Shown one piece after another: positions 45,445 through 56,568 of a stretch of 64,000 bases of DNA. The stretch is taken from NCBI GenBank assembly GCA_031266665.1, contig JAISAO010000070.1:51023-115022 (forward strand), given 5' to 3'. Source of the stretch: Propionibacteriaceae bacterium (GTDB lineage: Bacteria; Actinomycetota; Actinomycetes; Propionibacteriales; Propionibacteriaceae). A program made the position numbers and the translations under genes. Every line of letters starts with the position of its first letter. Positions within the stretch are counted from its first letter, which is position 1. The notes under the pieces were generated by a model. That model was given only the letters and a program-made list of their open reading frames with translations, made no database searches and had not been told where the DNA came from.

Positions 45445-46347
45445 TCAATCACTGGGCGACTCCCCGGGCAGCGGGGACCGTCCCCGCCCCAGGGAGGCAT
45501 ATTCCCGGCCGCAGTCCACCGGGACCGCTCGGCGGCCGGCGTCGGCCGGGGCGAAGCCCAGCCGGCGGACCTCGTCCCAGCTGTCGAGGTCGGCCGCCAC
45601 CGACTGGGACACAGCCACCACAATCGGCTCCAGTGGCGCCACCAGTGCCCGGACGGACTCCCCCGCCCCGCCGGGAACCAGCCCGGCGCAGGCTGCCACC
45701 AGCTCCCGTCGGCGGTAGAGGCCGAGCAGCCATTGGCGCCGCCCGTCCGGCGTCACCGTCACCAATGAGCGACGCCCCGACGACGACGATTCGGCCGCCG
45801 ACGCCTCCCCGACCGCCGACGACGCTCCGGCCACTGAAGACTCGGCCGCCGACGGCCCGCCATCGATTGGCCGCCGGTCGCCGGCCGCCGCCAACAGGGC
45901 GGCCACGCCCGGCCGGGCCAGGGGCTGGTCGCAGGCCAGGACCAGCACCCAGCCGGGGCCGTCCTCTCCCAGAGCCGCCAAACCGGCGGCCAGTCCCCGG
46001 GCAGGCCCGCCGAACAGCGGTCGCTCCCTGGCCCACAACACGGCTCGCGCCGGCTGCTGGGGCCTGGGGCCGACGACCACAGTCCGGCGGGCGGCCTGGG
46101 CGCAGCCCAGGGCGTGGTCCAAAGCGGTGCGGCCGTCCAGACCGATTAAGGCGGCCTTGTCCCGACCGCCCAGGCGGCTGGAGCGGCCGCCGGCCAAGAC
46201 GATGGCGTCGAACTCCACTCCAGTCCCGCCTGAGCAGGTCGGACGACCGGGCGCCATGACCCCGCTCTCCGACCCAATTCCGTCCGCCTTCCCCGGGCGG
46301 GCCGGAGCGCCATCGGGCGTTGAGAGCGGGCTCTGAGGGGTGGTCAT
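45445..46347 (-). CDS. mobA: MobA-like molybdenum cofactor guanylyl/nucleotidyltransferase
   Basis: 300 residues. NTP-transferase signature LAGGRSSRLGGRDKA at ~residue 52, and VLACDQPLARPG. An N-terminal extension of ~45 residues and an internal Ser/Ala-rich insertion (~175-200) are unusual. ATG at 46347 lies one base after the moaA TGA (TGATATG), supporting this start; a GTG at 46218 would give a standard-length N-terminus. Adds GMP to Mo-molybdopterin for bis-MGD enzymes such as NarG. Confidence 0.87.
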   Translation of the reverse strand: MTTPQSPLSTPDGAPARPGKADGIGSESGVMAPGRPTCSGGTGVEFDAIVLAGGRSSRLGGRDKAALIGLDGRTALDHALGCAQAARRTVVVGPRPQQPARAVLWARERPLFGGPARGLAAGLAALGEDGPGWVLVLACDQPLARPGVAALLAAAGDRRPIDGGPSAAESSVAGASSAVGEASAAESSSSGRRSLVTVTPDGRRQWLLGLYRRRELVAACAGLVPGGAGESVRALVAPLEPIVVAVSQSVAADLDSWDEVRRLGFAPADAGRRAVPVDCGREYASLGRGRSPLPGESPSD

Positions 46348-46348
46348 A

Positions 46349-47616
46349 TCAACCGCCGATGGCCGACATCGGCCGGGCCGGAGGGGTAAAGCCGGGTTGG
46401 CCGATGCCGTGGCCGGCCGGTTTGGCCCACACCGCCGCCCGCACCAGTCGGGCCAGTTCGGCCTCGGAGGCCCCGGCCCGCAGTGGGGTTCTGAGATCGG
46501 TCTCGGCCCCGGCGAACAGGCAGCCGCGCAGTTGGCCGTCGGCCGTCAGGCGCAGTCGTTGACAGCGTTGGCAGAAGGGTTGGCTGACGGCCGCGATGAT
46601 CCCGACCACGGCCGGGCCGCCGTCGACCTGCCAGCGCGCGCCGCCGGGGCCGGGCCGCGCCCGACCAGTGGGGTCAAGCGGTGGTCGCGGCCCAGCCGGG
46701 CCAAGATGTCCGAGGCCGTCACCATGGTCGCGCGGCTCCAATCGCGGGCGGCGGCGAACGGCATCTGCTCGATGAAGCGCAGTTCCAGGCCGCGGGCGAC
46801 GGCGAAGTCCAGCAGCTCGGGCGCGTCGGCCTCGTTGACCCCGCGCAGCAGGACGGCGTTGAGCTTGACCGGGGACAGCCCGGCGGCCAGGGCGGCATCC
46901 AGCCCGGCCAGCACCCGGTCCAAGCGATCGCGACCGGTGATGGCCCGGTAATGCTCCGGGTCGGTGCTGTCGAGAGAGACGTTGACCCGCCCCAACCCGG
47001 CCGCCGCCAGCCGTCCGGCCAGTCTCTCCAGCGCCAGGCCGTTGGTCGTCAGGGCCAACTCGGGTCTCGGCTTAAGCCCGGCCAGGGCGGCCACAATCTC
47101 GACCACGTCCGGTCGCGCCAGCGGCTCGCCCCCGGTCAGCCGCACCCGCTCGATCCCCAGGGAGACGGCCACCGCCGTCAGTCGGACCAGTTCCTCCCTC
47201 CGCAGCAGGCGGTCCGCCACCAGCCAGGCCACCCGCCCCTGGGGCAGACAATAGGAGCAGCGCAAGGAGCAACGGTCGGTCAGCGACAGTCGGAGGTCGC
47301 GCTGACGGCGCCCGAAGCCGTCCACCAACACGTCGCCCCCCAGGCCCGCGGCGCCACCCCCAGGACCGCCCCAGTCGTCCAGTAGACCGTCCGCCGCCGC
47401 TACGGCCTCGGCGCGAGAGCCGTTCCCGCCCACCACAACCCCACCCCGAGGACCGTTCCCGCCAATCACGGCCTGACCCCGAGAACCGTCCCCGCCCACC
47501 ACAACGCGATCCCGAAGGGCGTTTCTGCCGGCCACAGCCCCACCTTGGTGGGCACCCCCGGCGGCCGGGTCGAGCCCGACGGCCCGACCGCCGGGGAGAG
47601 GTGGGGCGACGGTCAT
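46349..47616 (-). pseudogene. moaA: GTP 3',8-cyclase MoaA, apparent frameshift
   Basis: Radical-SAM enzyme making the first Moco intermediate. The first frame (from ATG 47616, overlapping the moaE stop as ATGA) carries an ~105-residue Gly/Val-rich extension with repeated GGNGSRG-like units, then LTDRCSLRCSYCLPQG (the CxxxCxxC cluster), RLTGGEPL and TTNG. At about 46634-46641, a GCGCGCGC tract, the frame changes: the rest, RWQVDGGPAVVGIIAAVSQ, the FCQRC...GCLF second cluster and the terminal GG, lies in another frame. A 2-base insertion (or 1-base loss) in the tract would explain it. May be a sequencing error, since everything else is intact. Confidence 0.85.
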
Positions 47617-48041
47617 GCCAGGTTCACCCACTCGCTGGCGCCGTCGCCGAAGTGCTGCAGCTTCCAGATCGGCAAGTCTAATTTCACGAGGTCGACCAGG
47701 GCGGCGCAGGCGGCGAAGGCCTCGCCCCGGTGGGCGGCAGCCACACTGGCGGCGAAGGCGACCTCGCCCACGGCCAGCCGGCCGACCCGATGGCCCACCG
47801 CCACCGCCAGCGCCGTCGGCCAGGCGTCGGACCAGTCGCGCAGCAGTTCCAGCAGGCGGCTGCCGGCCTCCGGGTGGGCCTCATACTCCAGCCCGGTCAC
47901 CGTCCGACCGCCGTCCAGATGGCGCACCACCCCGCTGAAGGTCACCACCGCCCCGGCCGCCGGTTGACGCACAACGGCCTCCAGAGCGGCGGGGTCGAGG
48001 ACGGCCGGACCGACAGTCGCCCAACGCACCAGCGCGGTCAT
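47613..48041 (-). CDS. moaE: Molybdopterin synthase large subunit
   Basis: 142 residues. GAVVTFSGVVR, LEYEAHPEAG, HRVGRLAVGE and the C-terminal LVDLVKLDLPIWK are typical of MoaE. With MoaD it converts precursor Z (cPMP) to molybdopterin. Overlaps both neighbours by four bases. Confidence 0.95.
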   Translation of the reverse strand: MTALVRWATVGPAVLDPAALEAVVRQPAAGAVVTFSGVVRHLDGGRTVTGLEYEAHPEAGSRLLELLRDWSDAWPTALAVAVGHRVGRLAVGEVAFAASVAAAHRGEAFAACAALVDLVKLDLPIWKLQHFGDGASEWVNLA

Positions 48042-49411
48042 GCCGGCCCCCCGCCCGGGACATGGCCGTGATCGCCGCCGGCCAGTTGGTCGAGCAGGTG
48101 GGGCAGCACCTCGGCCAGGGCCGCCACACCGTCGGCGGCGGCGGCCGGCGAGCCCGGCAGGGCGACCAGGACGGCCTGGCCCACCACTCCGGCCACGCTC
48201 CGGCCCAGGACCGCCAGCCCGGTGGAGCGTCGGCCACGCTCCCGGATCAATTCCGCCACCCCGGGCAGGGCCTTGTCGAACAGGGGGGCCAGGGCCTCCG
48301 GGGTGACATCGCGCGGGCCGACTCCGGTGCCGCCGCTGGTGACAACCAGTCTGAGTCCGGCCGCCAACCAGGCCCGCACCGCCCCCCGGATAGCGGTCGG
48401 CTCATCGGCCACGACCGTCCCCACCACCGAGTCGGCCCCGACCCGCTCCAGGGCCGCCGCCAAGACCGGCCCGGTCCGGTCGACCGTCCGACCCGAGGCG
48501 CAACGGTCGGACACCACGACATAACCGGCGGCCCAGGGACGGCCGACGGCCGGGTCCGACCTCTGCGGCGGTGAGAGGGGGGCCAAACCCGATCCGCCCG
48601 GCGGCTCGACCCAGGAGCCGGACCGGCCCCCCGACTTGGCCACCACCCGGACCTGGGTCAGGCGGGCCGAACGGTCGACGGCCTTGATCATGTCGATCAC
48701 GGTCAGCCCGGCCACGGCCACCGCTGTCAGGGCCTCCAGCTCGACCCCGGTGCGACCGGTCGAGCGGATGGTGGCCTCGATCTCGACCCCGCTCTCCCCC
48801 ACCGTCAGTTCGACGGCGGCGCCGTCCAGGCCGAGAGGGTGGCACAGCGGGATCAGGTCGGCCGTCCGCTTGGCCGCCATCAGGCCCGCCACCTTGGCCA
48901 CGGCCAGGCCGTCACCCTTGGGCAGAGTGCCGGCGGCCAGCCGCTTAGCCGCCGCCGCCGCGCAGTCGACCCGCCCGCGGGCCGTGGCCCGCCGCTCGGT
49001 CACGGCCTTGTCGGCCACATCGACCAATCGGACCCGTCCTGGGGCGTCCGCTTCTGGGGCGTCCGCCCGGTCCGACCCGGCCCCCGGAGCGGCCCAAGGA
49101 TCAGCCCCGGCCGGCCCGAGAGACCGACCCCCGACGCCCCCGGGAACCGCCCCGCCCCTCGGCCTGGTCACGTCTGCCGGACCCGTCACACCCCCCGGAG
49201 TGATCGAGGGATCGCCGGCCGGTCCGGGCGACAGGGCCATTCCCGGCCCGGTCGCAGCCACCAGACCAATACCTGTTTCCGGTCCGGCCGCGCCCGCCAC
49301 AGCGACGACGCTCCCCGGACCAACAGCGGTCCCAGCCACGACGGCCTCCAGCGGTCCGACGGCGCCCCGGGAGCCGAGAGCCGCCAGGGGTAGCTGTGTC
49401 TGAGGGCTCAT
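48038..49411 (-). CDS. moaC: MoaC-MogA/MoaB fusion protein
   Basis: 457 residues in three parts. Residues 1-~120 are low-complexity Gly/Ala/Pro/Val. Residues ~125-285 are MoaC: KGDGLAVAKVAGLMAAKRT, LIPLCHPL, GVELEALTA and DMIKAVDR. Residues ~305-455 are a MogA/MoaB domain: SDRCASG, TSGGTGVGPRDVTPEA and LPGSPAA. The fusion joins cPMP formation with molybdopterin adenylylation, two non-consecutive steps. ATG at 49411 overlaps the narI stop as ATGA; a frame to 49603 lies within narI. Confidence 0.92.
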   Translation of the reverse strand: MSPQTQLPLAALGSRGAVGPLEAVVAGTAVGPGSVVAVAGAAGPETGIGLVAATGPGMALSPGPAGDPSITPGGVTGPADVTRPRGGAVPGGVGGRSLGPAGADPWAAPGAGSDRADAPEADAPGRVRLVDVADKAVTERRATARGRVDCAAAAAKRLAAGTLPKGDGLAVAKVAGLMAAKRTADLIPLCHPLGLDGAAVELTVGESGVEIEATIRSTGRTGVELEALTAVAVAGLTVIDMIKAVDRSARLTQVRVVAKSGGRSGSWVEPPGGSGLAPLSPPQRSDPAVGRPWAAGYVVVSDRCASGRTVDRTGPVLAAALERVGADSVVGTVVADEPTAIRGAVRAWLAAGLRLVVTSGGTGVGPRDVTPEALAPLFDKALPGVAELIRERGRRSTGLAVLGRSVAGVVGQAVLVALPGSPAAAADGVAALAEVLPHLLDQLAGGDHGHVPGGGPA

Positions 49412-50085
49412 GAGGGCGGCCTCCGGTAGACGATGGGCGGGCGGATGAGGTAGCCCAGGGGGACGGACCAGACGTGGACCAAGCGGGTGAAGGGCCACCA
49501 GGCGATCAGGGCCAGGGCGGCCAGGACGTGGACCTGGTAGGGCCAGGGGGCGGCGGCCATCAGCTCGGGCCGGGGGTCGAGGACGAATAGGCCGCGGAAC
49601 CACACAGCGATGGTGGGGCGGTAGTCATAGCCCTGGCCGAAGGCGTTGAGGACCAGGGTCCCGCCCAGGCCGAAGCCGGCCGTGATCCCCAGCAGGGCGT
49701 ACATCACCAGGTCGGCCGGGCGGTTGGACAACCGGAAACGGGCCCGGCTGAGGAAGCGGCGGATGGTCAAGATGACGGCGCCGGCGGCGAAGACGGCGCC
49801 GGCGGCGACGCCACCGCCGACGGCCACCAGATGGTAGGCGTGATCGGACAGGCCGACCGCCCGGGTGGCCGAGGCCGGCACCAGCAGCCCGAGGGCGTGG
49901 CCGCCGATCACCATCAGGGCGCCGAGGTGGAACAGGGGCGAGCCGATGGCCAACCAGCGTTTCTCCATCAGCTGGCTCGTCCGGCTGGTCCAGCCGAATT
50001 GGTCGAACCGCCAACGCCAGACGTGGCCGACCAAGCAGACGGCCCCGGCGAGGTAGGGCCAGACGCCGAACAGGATTGTGCTCAC
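49408..50085 (-). CDS. narI: Respiratory nitrate reductase gamma subunit (cytochrome b)
   Basis: 225 residues, five membrane helices. Heme-ligand histidines are in LFHLGALMVIGGHALG and YQVHVLAAL with RLVHVWS. Takes electrons from quinol and passes them to NarH. ATG overlaps the narJ stop (ATGA-type). Confidence 0.95.
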   Translation of the reverse strand: MSTILFGVWPYLAGAVCLVGHVWRWRFDQFGWTSRTSQLMEKRWLAIGSPLFHLGALMVIGGHALGLLVPASATRAVGLSDHAYHLVAVGGGVAAGAVFAAGAVILTIRRFLSRARFRLSNRPADLVMYALLGITAGFGLGGTLVLNAFGQGYDYRPTIAVWFRGLFVLDPRPELMAAAPWPYQVHVLAALALIAWWPFTRLVHVWSVPLGYLIRPPIVYRRPPS

Positions 50086-50954
50086 ACTGCCGCCCCCTCC
50101 CAGGCCCCGGCGGCCGGGACACCACCTGGCCCGACGCCGGGGCGACCCAACGCCGGGCCAGGTGGCGCCGGGGCGACGCCTCCCCCAAGACCCACACCAC
50201 CCTCAAGACCAACACCGTTCCCGAGGCCGAGGCCGCCCCCGAAACCGAGACCGTCCCCGGGATCGGCGCCCAGAACAGAAGGGTCCGGGTCCACCGTCGC
50301 CGCCGCCTCCGGGATCAACTCCAAAACGGCGGCCAAGCCGTCGGCGTACTGGGAGCCTTGGCGGGCCAGGGCTTGGGCGGCGGCCACCACGCCGGGACGG
50401 GCCAGGGCCAGCGCCCGGTCCGCCGCCGCCGGGGGGGCCAGGGCGGCGAATTGGAGCACCAGGGGCAGGAAGTCGGGCAGTTCGCCGGCCGTCGGCGCGA
50501 ACCCGGCCGAGCGGTAGAGCCGGACGAACCCCTGTAGGGCCGGCCCCCGGGCGCGGCTGTCGCCGTGGCGGCAGTAGGTGACGTCGAGGCAGCTGCGGCG
50601 GCGGGTGTCGAAGCGGGCCACATAGTCGAGCCGCAGCCAGTGGGGGTCCGCTTGGAGTCGCCATTGGGCCAGGCCGGACAACTTGCGGGCGACCGGGCCG
50701 GGGAAGCCGGCCAGCGCCGCCGCCACCGTCTGGCGCTGGCCGATGGCCTGGTCGTCGGGGTAGACCAACAACAGACTGGCCAAGGCCAGCAGATCACGCC
50801 GCTCGCGCTCGCCGACGGCCGTCTGCGGCTCGACCCGATCTGCCTCCTCCGGCCCGAGCCCGACCGTCTCAGGCCCGGCCGGCCCGGGCGTCAGCGACCC
50901 CCTGGACTTCGCCCCCCAGACCGCCGGCCCCCGGCCGACCCTCTGGGGGCTCAT
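50082..50954 (-). CDS. narJ: Nitrate reductase assembly chaperone
   Basis: 290 residues. The NarJ core (~residues 50-205) includes ALASLLLVYPDDQ, LDYVARFDTRRRSCLDVTY (family landmark RFDxxRRxSL..T) and LPDFLPLVLQF. The N-terminal ~45 residues and a C-terminal ~65-residue Gly-rich tail (GLGLGNGVGLEGGVGLGG) are extra. ATG at 50954 lies in the second of two tandem copies of the narH end/narJ start; a longer frame to 51113 is inside narH. Confidence 0.9.
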   Translation of the reverse strand: MSPQRVGRGPAVWGAKSRGSLTPGPAGPETVGLGPEEADRVEPQTAVGERERRDLLALASLLLVYPDDQAIGQRQTVAAALAGFPGPVARKLSGLAQWRLQADPHWLRLDYVARFDTRRRSCLDVTYCRHGDSRARGPALQGFVRLYRSAGFAPTAGELPDFLPLVLQFAALAPPAAADRALALARPGVVAAAQALARQGSQYADGLAAVLELIPEAAATVDPDPSVLGADPGDGLGFGGGLGLGNGVGLEGGVGLGGGVAPAPPGPALGRPGVGPGGVPAAGAWEGAAV

Positions 50955-51015
50955 GGCGCGATCCCCAGGCGGCGAGGTCTGTTGCGGGTGTCCGCCAGGC
51001 CGAACCTCTGGGGGC

Positions 51016-51034
<19 letters not shown>
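50933..51034 (-). repeat. Direct repeats from a 65-bp duplication at narH/narJ junction
   Basis: Copies 50933-50969 and 50998-51034 (37 bp, one mismatch, 65-bp period) each contain the overlap where a TGA after LGIAP meets an ATGAGCCCCCAG start (MSPQR). Confidence 0.85.
50951..51019 (-). other. 22-codon relic ORF between narH and narJ
   Basis: Begins MSPQRFGLADTRN, ends RRLGIAP and stops. Its start copies that of narJ and its end copies that of narH; it overlaps both genes by 4 bases (ATGA), so it keeps the translational relay. Arises from the 65-bp duplication. Could act as a coupling peptide but no function is implied. Confidence 0.6.
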
Positions 51035-52475
<1,441 letters not shown>

Positions 52476-52476
<1 letters not shown>

Positions 52477-55400
52477 CAGCCCGTCCCCCCGCCCCGAGAC
52501 CAGAGCCGGCCCCACCGTCTGGGCGCCCGGCCGGCGTCGCCGTGCTCCGGGCCGCGCCCGTCAACGGCTTCCTTGGCCTCGGCCAAACCCGCGCCAGCGC
52601 GTTTTGGCGCTCGGCCGACGTCGCCGTAGTCCACTTGCTGGGAGCGGCGGCGCAAGTAAACTAGTTCATCACGTTGGTTGCCGGTGGCGCCGTAGTAGTT
52701 GAAACCATAGGTCAGTTGGGCGTAGCCGCCCGCCAGGTGGGTCGGCTTGACGTAGAGCCGGGTCAAGGCGTTGTGGATGCCGCCACGCCGCCCGTTGGCC
52801 TCGGTCAGCGGCACATCGATGTTGCGATCCTTGGCGTGGTACATGAAGACCGTCCCGGCCGGCAGCCGCTGGCTGACGACGGCCCGGGCCACCACCACGC
52901 CGTGCTGGTTCTCGGCCTCGACCCAATCGTTGTCGGCCACCGCCAGGGCGGCGGCGTCCGCCTCCGACAACCAGATAGTCGGTCCGCCGCGCGACAGGGC
53001 CAACATATAAGGATTGTCGGCGTAGGAAGAGTGAATGGCCCACTTGTCGTGGGGGGTGAGGTAGCGCAGCCGCAGCCCGACCCCGGCCGAACCAGGGGCG
53101 TCGGGCGCATAGTGGGCCAGGTCGAGCGGCGGCCGGTAGACCGGCAGGGCCTCGCCCAGCTCGGTCAGCCAGTCGTGGTCCAGGTAGAAGTGTTGCCTAC
53201 CGGTGAGGGTGGACCAGGGGCGCAGCCGCTCGGTGTTGATGCAGAAGGGCGAGTAGCGCCGCCCGCCGGTCTCGACCCCGGACCACTCCGGGCTGGTGAA
53301 GACCGGTGTCGGCCCGGCCTGGGTGTCGGCGAAGCTGATGCGGCGCTCGGCGTTCTCCCCCACCATGTCGGCCAAGGGCTGGCCGACGCGGGCCTCCAGG
53401 GCGCGGAAGCCGGCTTGGGCGACCTGGCCGTTGGTGGTGCCGGACAGGGCCAAGATGGCCTCGGCCAGCTTGACATCGGTGTCCAAACGGGGGCGCCCCT
53501 GGTCGTCGACCCCGTTGTGGCGGGCCAGGAAGGCCACCGGGTCGGCCCCCGGCGTGGTGACCCCCTTGGTGGTGGTCCCCAGCCGACCGATCAACGGCCC
53601 CAGGGAGCGCAGCTTCCGCCCCAGGGCGGTGTAGTCGCGCTCCTGGACCACCAGTTTCGGCATCGTCACCCCGGGCACCGGCTGGCACTGGCCCCGCTTC
53701 CAGTCCCGGGCCACACCGTGGGGCTGGGCCAACTCGTCCGGGGTGTCGGTCAGCAGGGGGACGGGGATGACATCGGTCCGAGTGCCGAGGTGATCGCGGG
53801 CCAGTTCGGACACCCGGTCGGCCAAGTCGCTGAAGATCTGGTAGTCGGTCCGGGCCTCCCAGGGAGGGGCGATAGCGGGATTGAAGGCGTGGATGAAAGG
53901 GTGCATGTCGGTGGTCGAGATGTCGTGTTTCTCGTACCAGGTGGCGGCCGGCAGCACCACATCGGACAACAGGGCCGAGCCGGTCATGCGGAAATCGATC
54001 GTCGTCACCAAATCCAGCTTGCCCTGGGGGGCCTGGTCGCGCCAGACCACGTCCTTAGGCCGGTCCGCCGGGGGCAGTTCGGGGGCGGTGACGGCCGAGT
54101 CGGCCCCCAACAGGTGGCGCAGGAAGTACTCCGAGCCCTTGGCCGAGTTACCCAATAGGTTGGCCCGCCACAATGTCAGGGTGCGGGGGAAGTTGGCCGG
54201 GTCGTCGGGGTCCTCGACGGCGAAGCGCAGCGCCCCGGACTTGAGCTGGGCGACGATGTGGGGGCCGGGCTCCAACCCGGCCGCCCGGGCCTCGTCCGCC
54301 AGGTCGAGCGGGTTGCGGTTGAAGCCGGGGTGGCCGGGGGTCCAGCCCGAGCGGACGGCCTGGGCCAGACAGTCGGGGGTGGTCTTAGGCAGGCGGCCCG
54401 CCCCGGTGGGCGAGGCGATGTCGCCGGCTTGGAACAGGTCGTGGCGCCACTGGTCGGAATGGAGGTACCAGAAGGCCGTGGCGGCTTGGTGGCGGGGCGG
54501 CCGGGCCCAGTCCAACGCGAAACCGATGTGTTGCTGGCCGGTGATCGGGCGGGCCTTCTCCTGGCCGACGTAGTGCGCCCAGCCGCCGCCGTTGACGCCT
54601 TGGCAGCCGGTCAGCAGGAGCAAGGCGATGATGTCGCGGTAGATGGTGTCGGAGTGGAAGTAATGATTCGTCCCGGCCCCCAAGATGATCATCGACCGGC
54701 CCCTGGTCTGCTCGGCGTTGGCGGCGAATTGGCGGGCCACCTTGATGATGTCGCCGGCCTTGACCCCGCTGTGGGCCTCGGCCCAGCCCGGCGTGGCCGG
54801 GGCCGACGGGTCGTCGTAGTCACGGGGCCAGTCCCCCGGCAGTCCAGGCCGGGCCACGCCGTAGGCCGCCAGCATCAGATCGAAGACGGTCGTCACCCGG
54901 ACACCGCCCACGAGCAGCGTCGGCGCCCCCCGCACCATAGAACCACCCTTGTCGCCGTCCGCCGGCTGGTCGAAGCGCGGCAACTCGACCATCACCGGCC
55001 CGCCCCAGTCGGCCGGCGCCCCGGGGGTGTCTCCCACGGTGCCCGCGTCTCCCACGGCGCCCGTGGATCCCATGTCTCCCACGTTTCCCGGAGCGTCCGT
55101 GAGGCTCGTGGATCCCACGTCTCCCGTGGCGCCCGTCCCGCCCAAGGCGTCTGGGCCGGCTGAGGCGTCCGTGGCACCAGTCCCGCCCGGAGCGGCTGGG
55201 CCGGGGCCGGCGACTCCGGCGCTCCCGGGGGCCACACCCTTCTCGGCCCCTCCGGCGGCCACAACGCCGCCGGGGGCCAGGTCGGCGGCCGACAGGGCCG
55301 GGTCGATGGCCCCCAGGTCGAGGTTCCAGCGCCCCAGCCCGGCCTCCCCCCAGCGGTCGCCCAGGGTGCCCGGCGGCGCCACGGCGGCGCGGCGCCCCCG

Positions 55401-56555
55401 ATCCAGCAGGACTGGTTTGAAGGCGGCGTTGGCCTGGTCGGCCAGCGGCGGCAGGTCCTCGGCGGTCAAAAACTTGCCCGGGCGGAAGCGCCCCTGTCCG
55501 GCCGGCTCCAGCCGCACCAGGAAGGGCAGGTCGGTGAAGCGGCGGACGTATTGGTCGAAGTGGTCGACTTGTCGGTCGCGGAAGCACTCGGCCAAGATGA
55601 CGTGGCCCATGGCTTGGGCCAGGGCGCCGTCGGTGCCGGGCCGGGGGGCCAGCCAGTCATCGGCGAATTTGACCGACTCGGCGTAGTCGGGGCTGATGGC
55701 CACGACCTTGGTGCCCTTGTAGCGCACCTCGGTCAGGAAGTGGGCGTCCGGGGTGCGTGTCACCGGCACGTTGGCGCCCCACAAGATGATGTGGCCGGCG
55801 TTGAACCAGTCGGCCGACTCGGGCACGTCGGTCTGGTCGCCCCAGATCTGGGGCGAGGCCGGCGGCAGGTCGCAGTACCAGTCGTAGAAGGACAGCAGGG
55901 TGCCGCCCAGCAGGGAGAAGAAACGGGTGCCGGCGCAAAACGACACCATCGACATGGCCGGGATGGGGCTGAAACCGAGGCAGCGGTCGGGGCCGAAGGC
56001 TTTGACCGTGTGGACGTGGGCCGCCGCCATCAGTTCCAGGGCCTCGTCCCAGCCGGCCCGGACGAAACCGCCCTTGCCGCGCAACGACTTGTAGTCCTGG
56101 CAGCGCCCGGGGTCGGCCACGATGGCGGCCCAGGCCTGGACCGGGTCTCGGCCCTGGGCCCGCTGCGCCCGGTAGAACTCGAGCAGCCGGCCCCTGATAT
56201 AGGGGTGGCGCACCCGGGCGGGCGAGTAGGTGTACCAGGAGAAGCTGGCCCCCCTGGGGCAGCCCCGGGGCTCGTACTCGGGGCAGTCCTCCCCGGGGGT
56301 GGGATAGTCCGGGTTCTGGTGCTCCCAGGCGATCAGGCCGTCTTTGACGAAGACCCGCCAGGAGCAGGAGCCGGTGCAGTTGACGCCGTGGGTGGTGGTG
56401 ACGACTTTGTCGTGGGCGTAGCGGTCGCGGTAGAAACGCTCCCAGCCGTCGCTCGCCGCCCGCGTGGTGGTCCGGCCGTCGGCGGCGATGTCCTCCCGGG
56501 TGACCAGGGCTCGGCCTTTGAGCAGGGCCCGGACCGCGGGCGAGGGGCCGTCCAT
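52476..56555 (-). CDS. narG: Respiratory nitrate reductase alpha subunit (Mo-bisMGD)
   Basis: 1359 residues, longer than the usual ~1230. N-terminal Fe-S ligand set THGVNCTGSC with distal cysteine in CPRG, molybdenum aspartate region QTDVPESADWF, RTPDAHFLTEVRYKGTK, and C-terminal molybdopterin-binding region. Residues ~425-525 are a Gly/Ala/Thr-rich insertion coded by imperfect short tandem repeats (54990-55290), and the last ~50 residues form an Arg/Gly-rich tail. ATG at 56555, 13 bases after narK2. Confidence 0.97.
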
Positions 56556-56568
56556 GGCGGGGCCGGCG

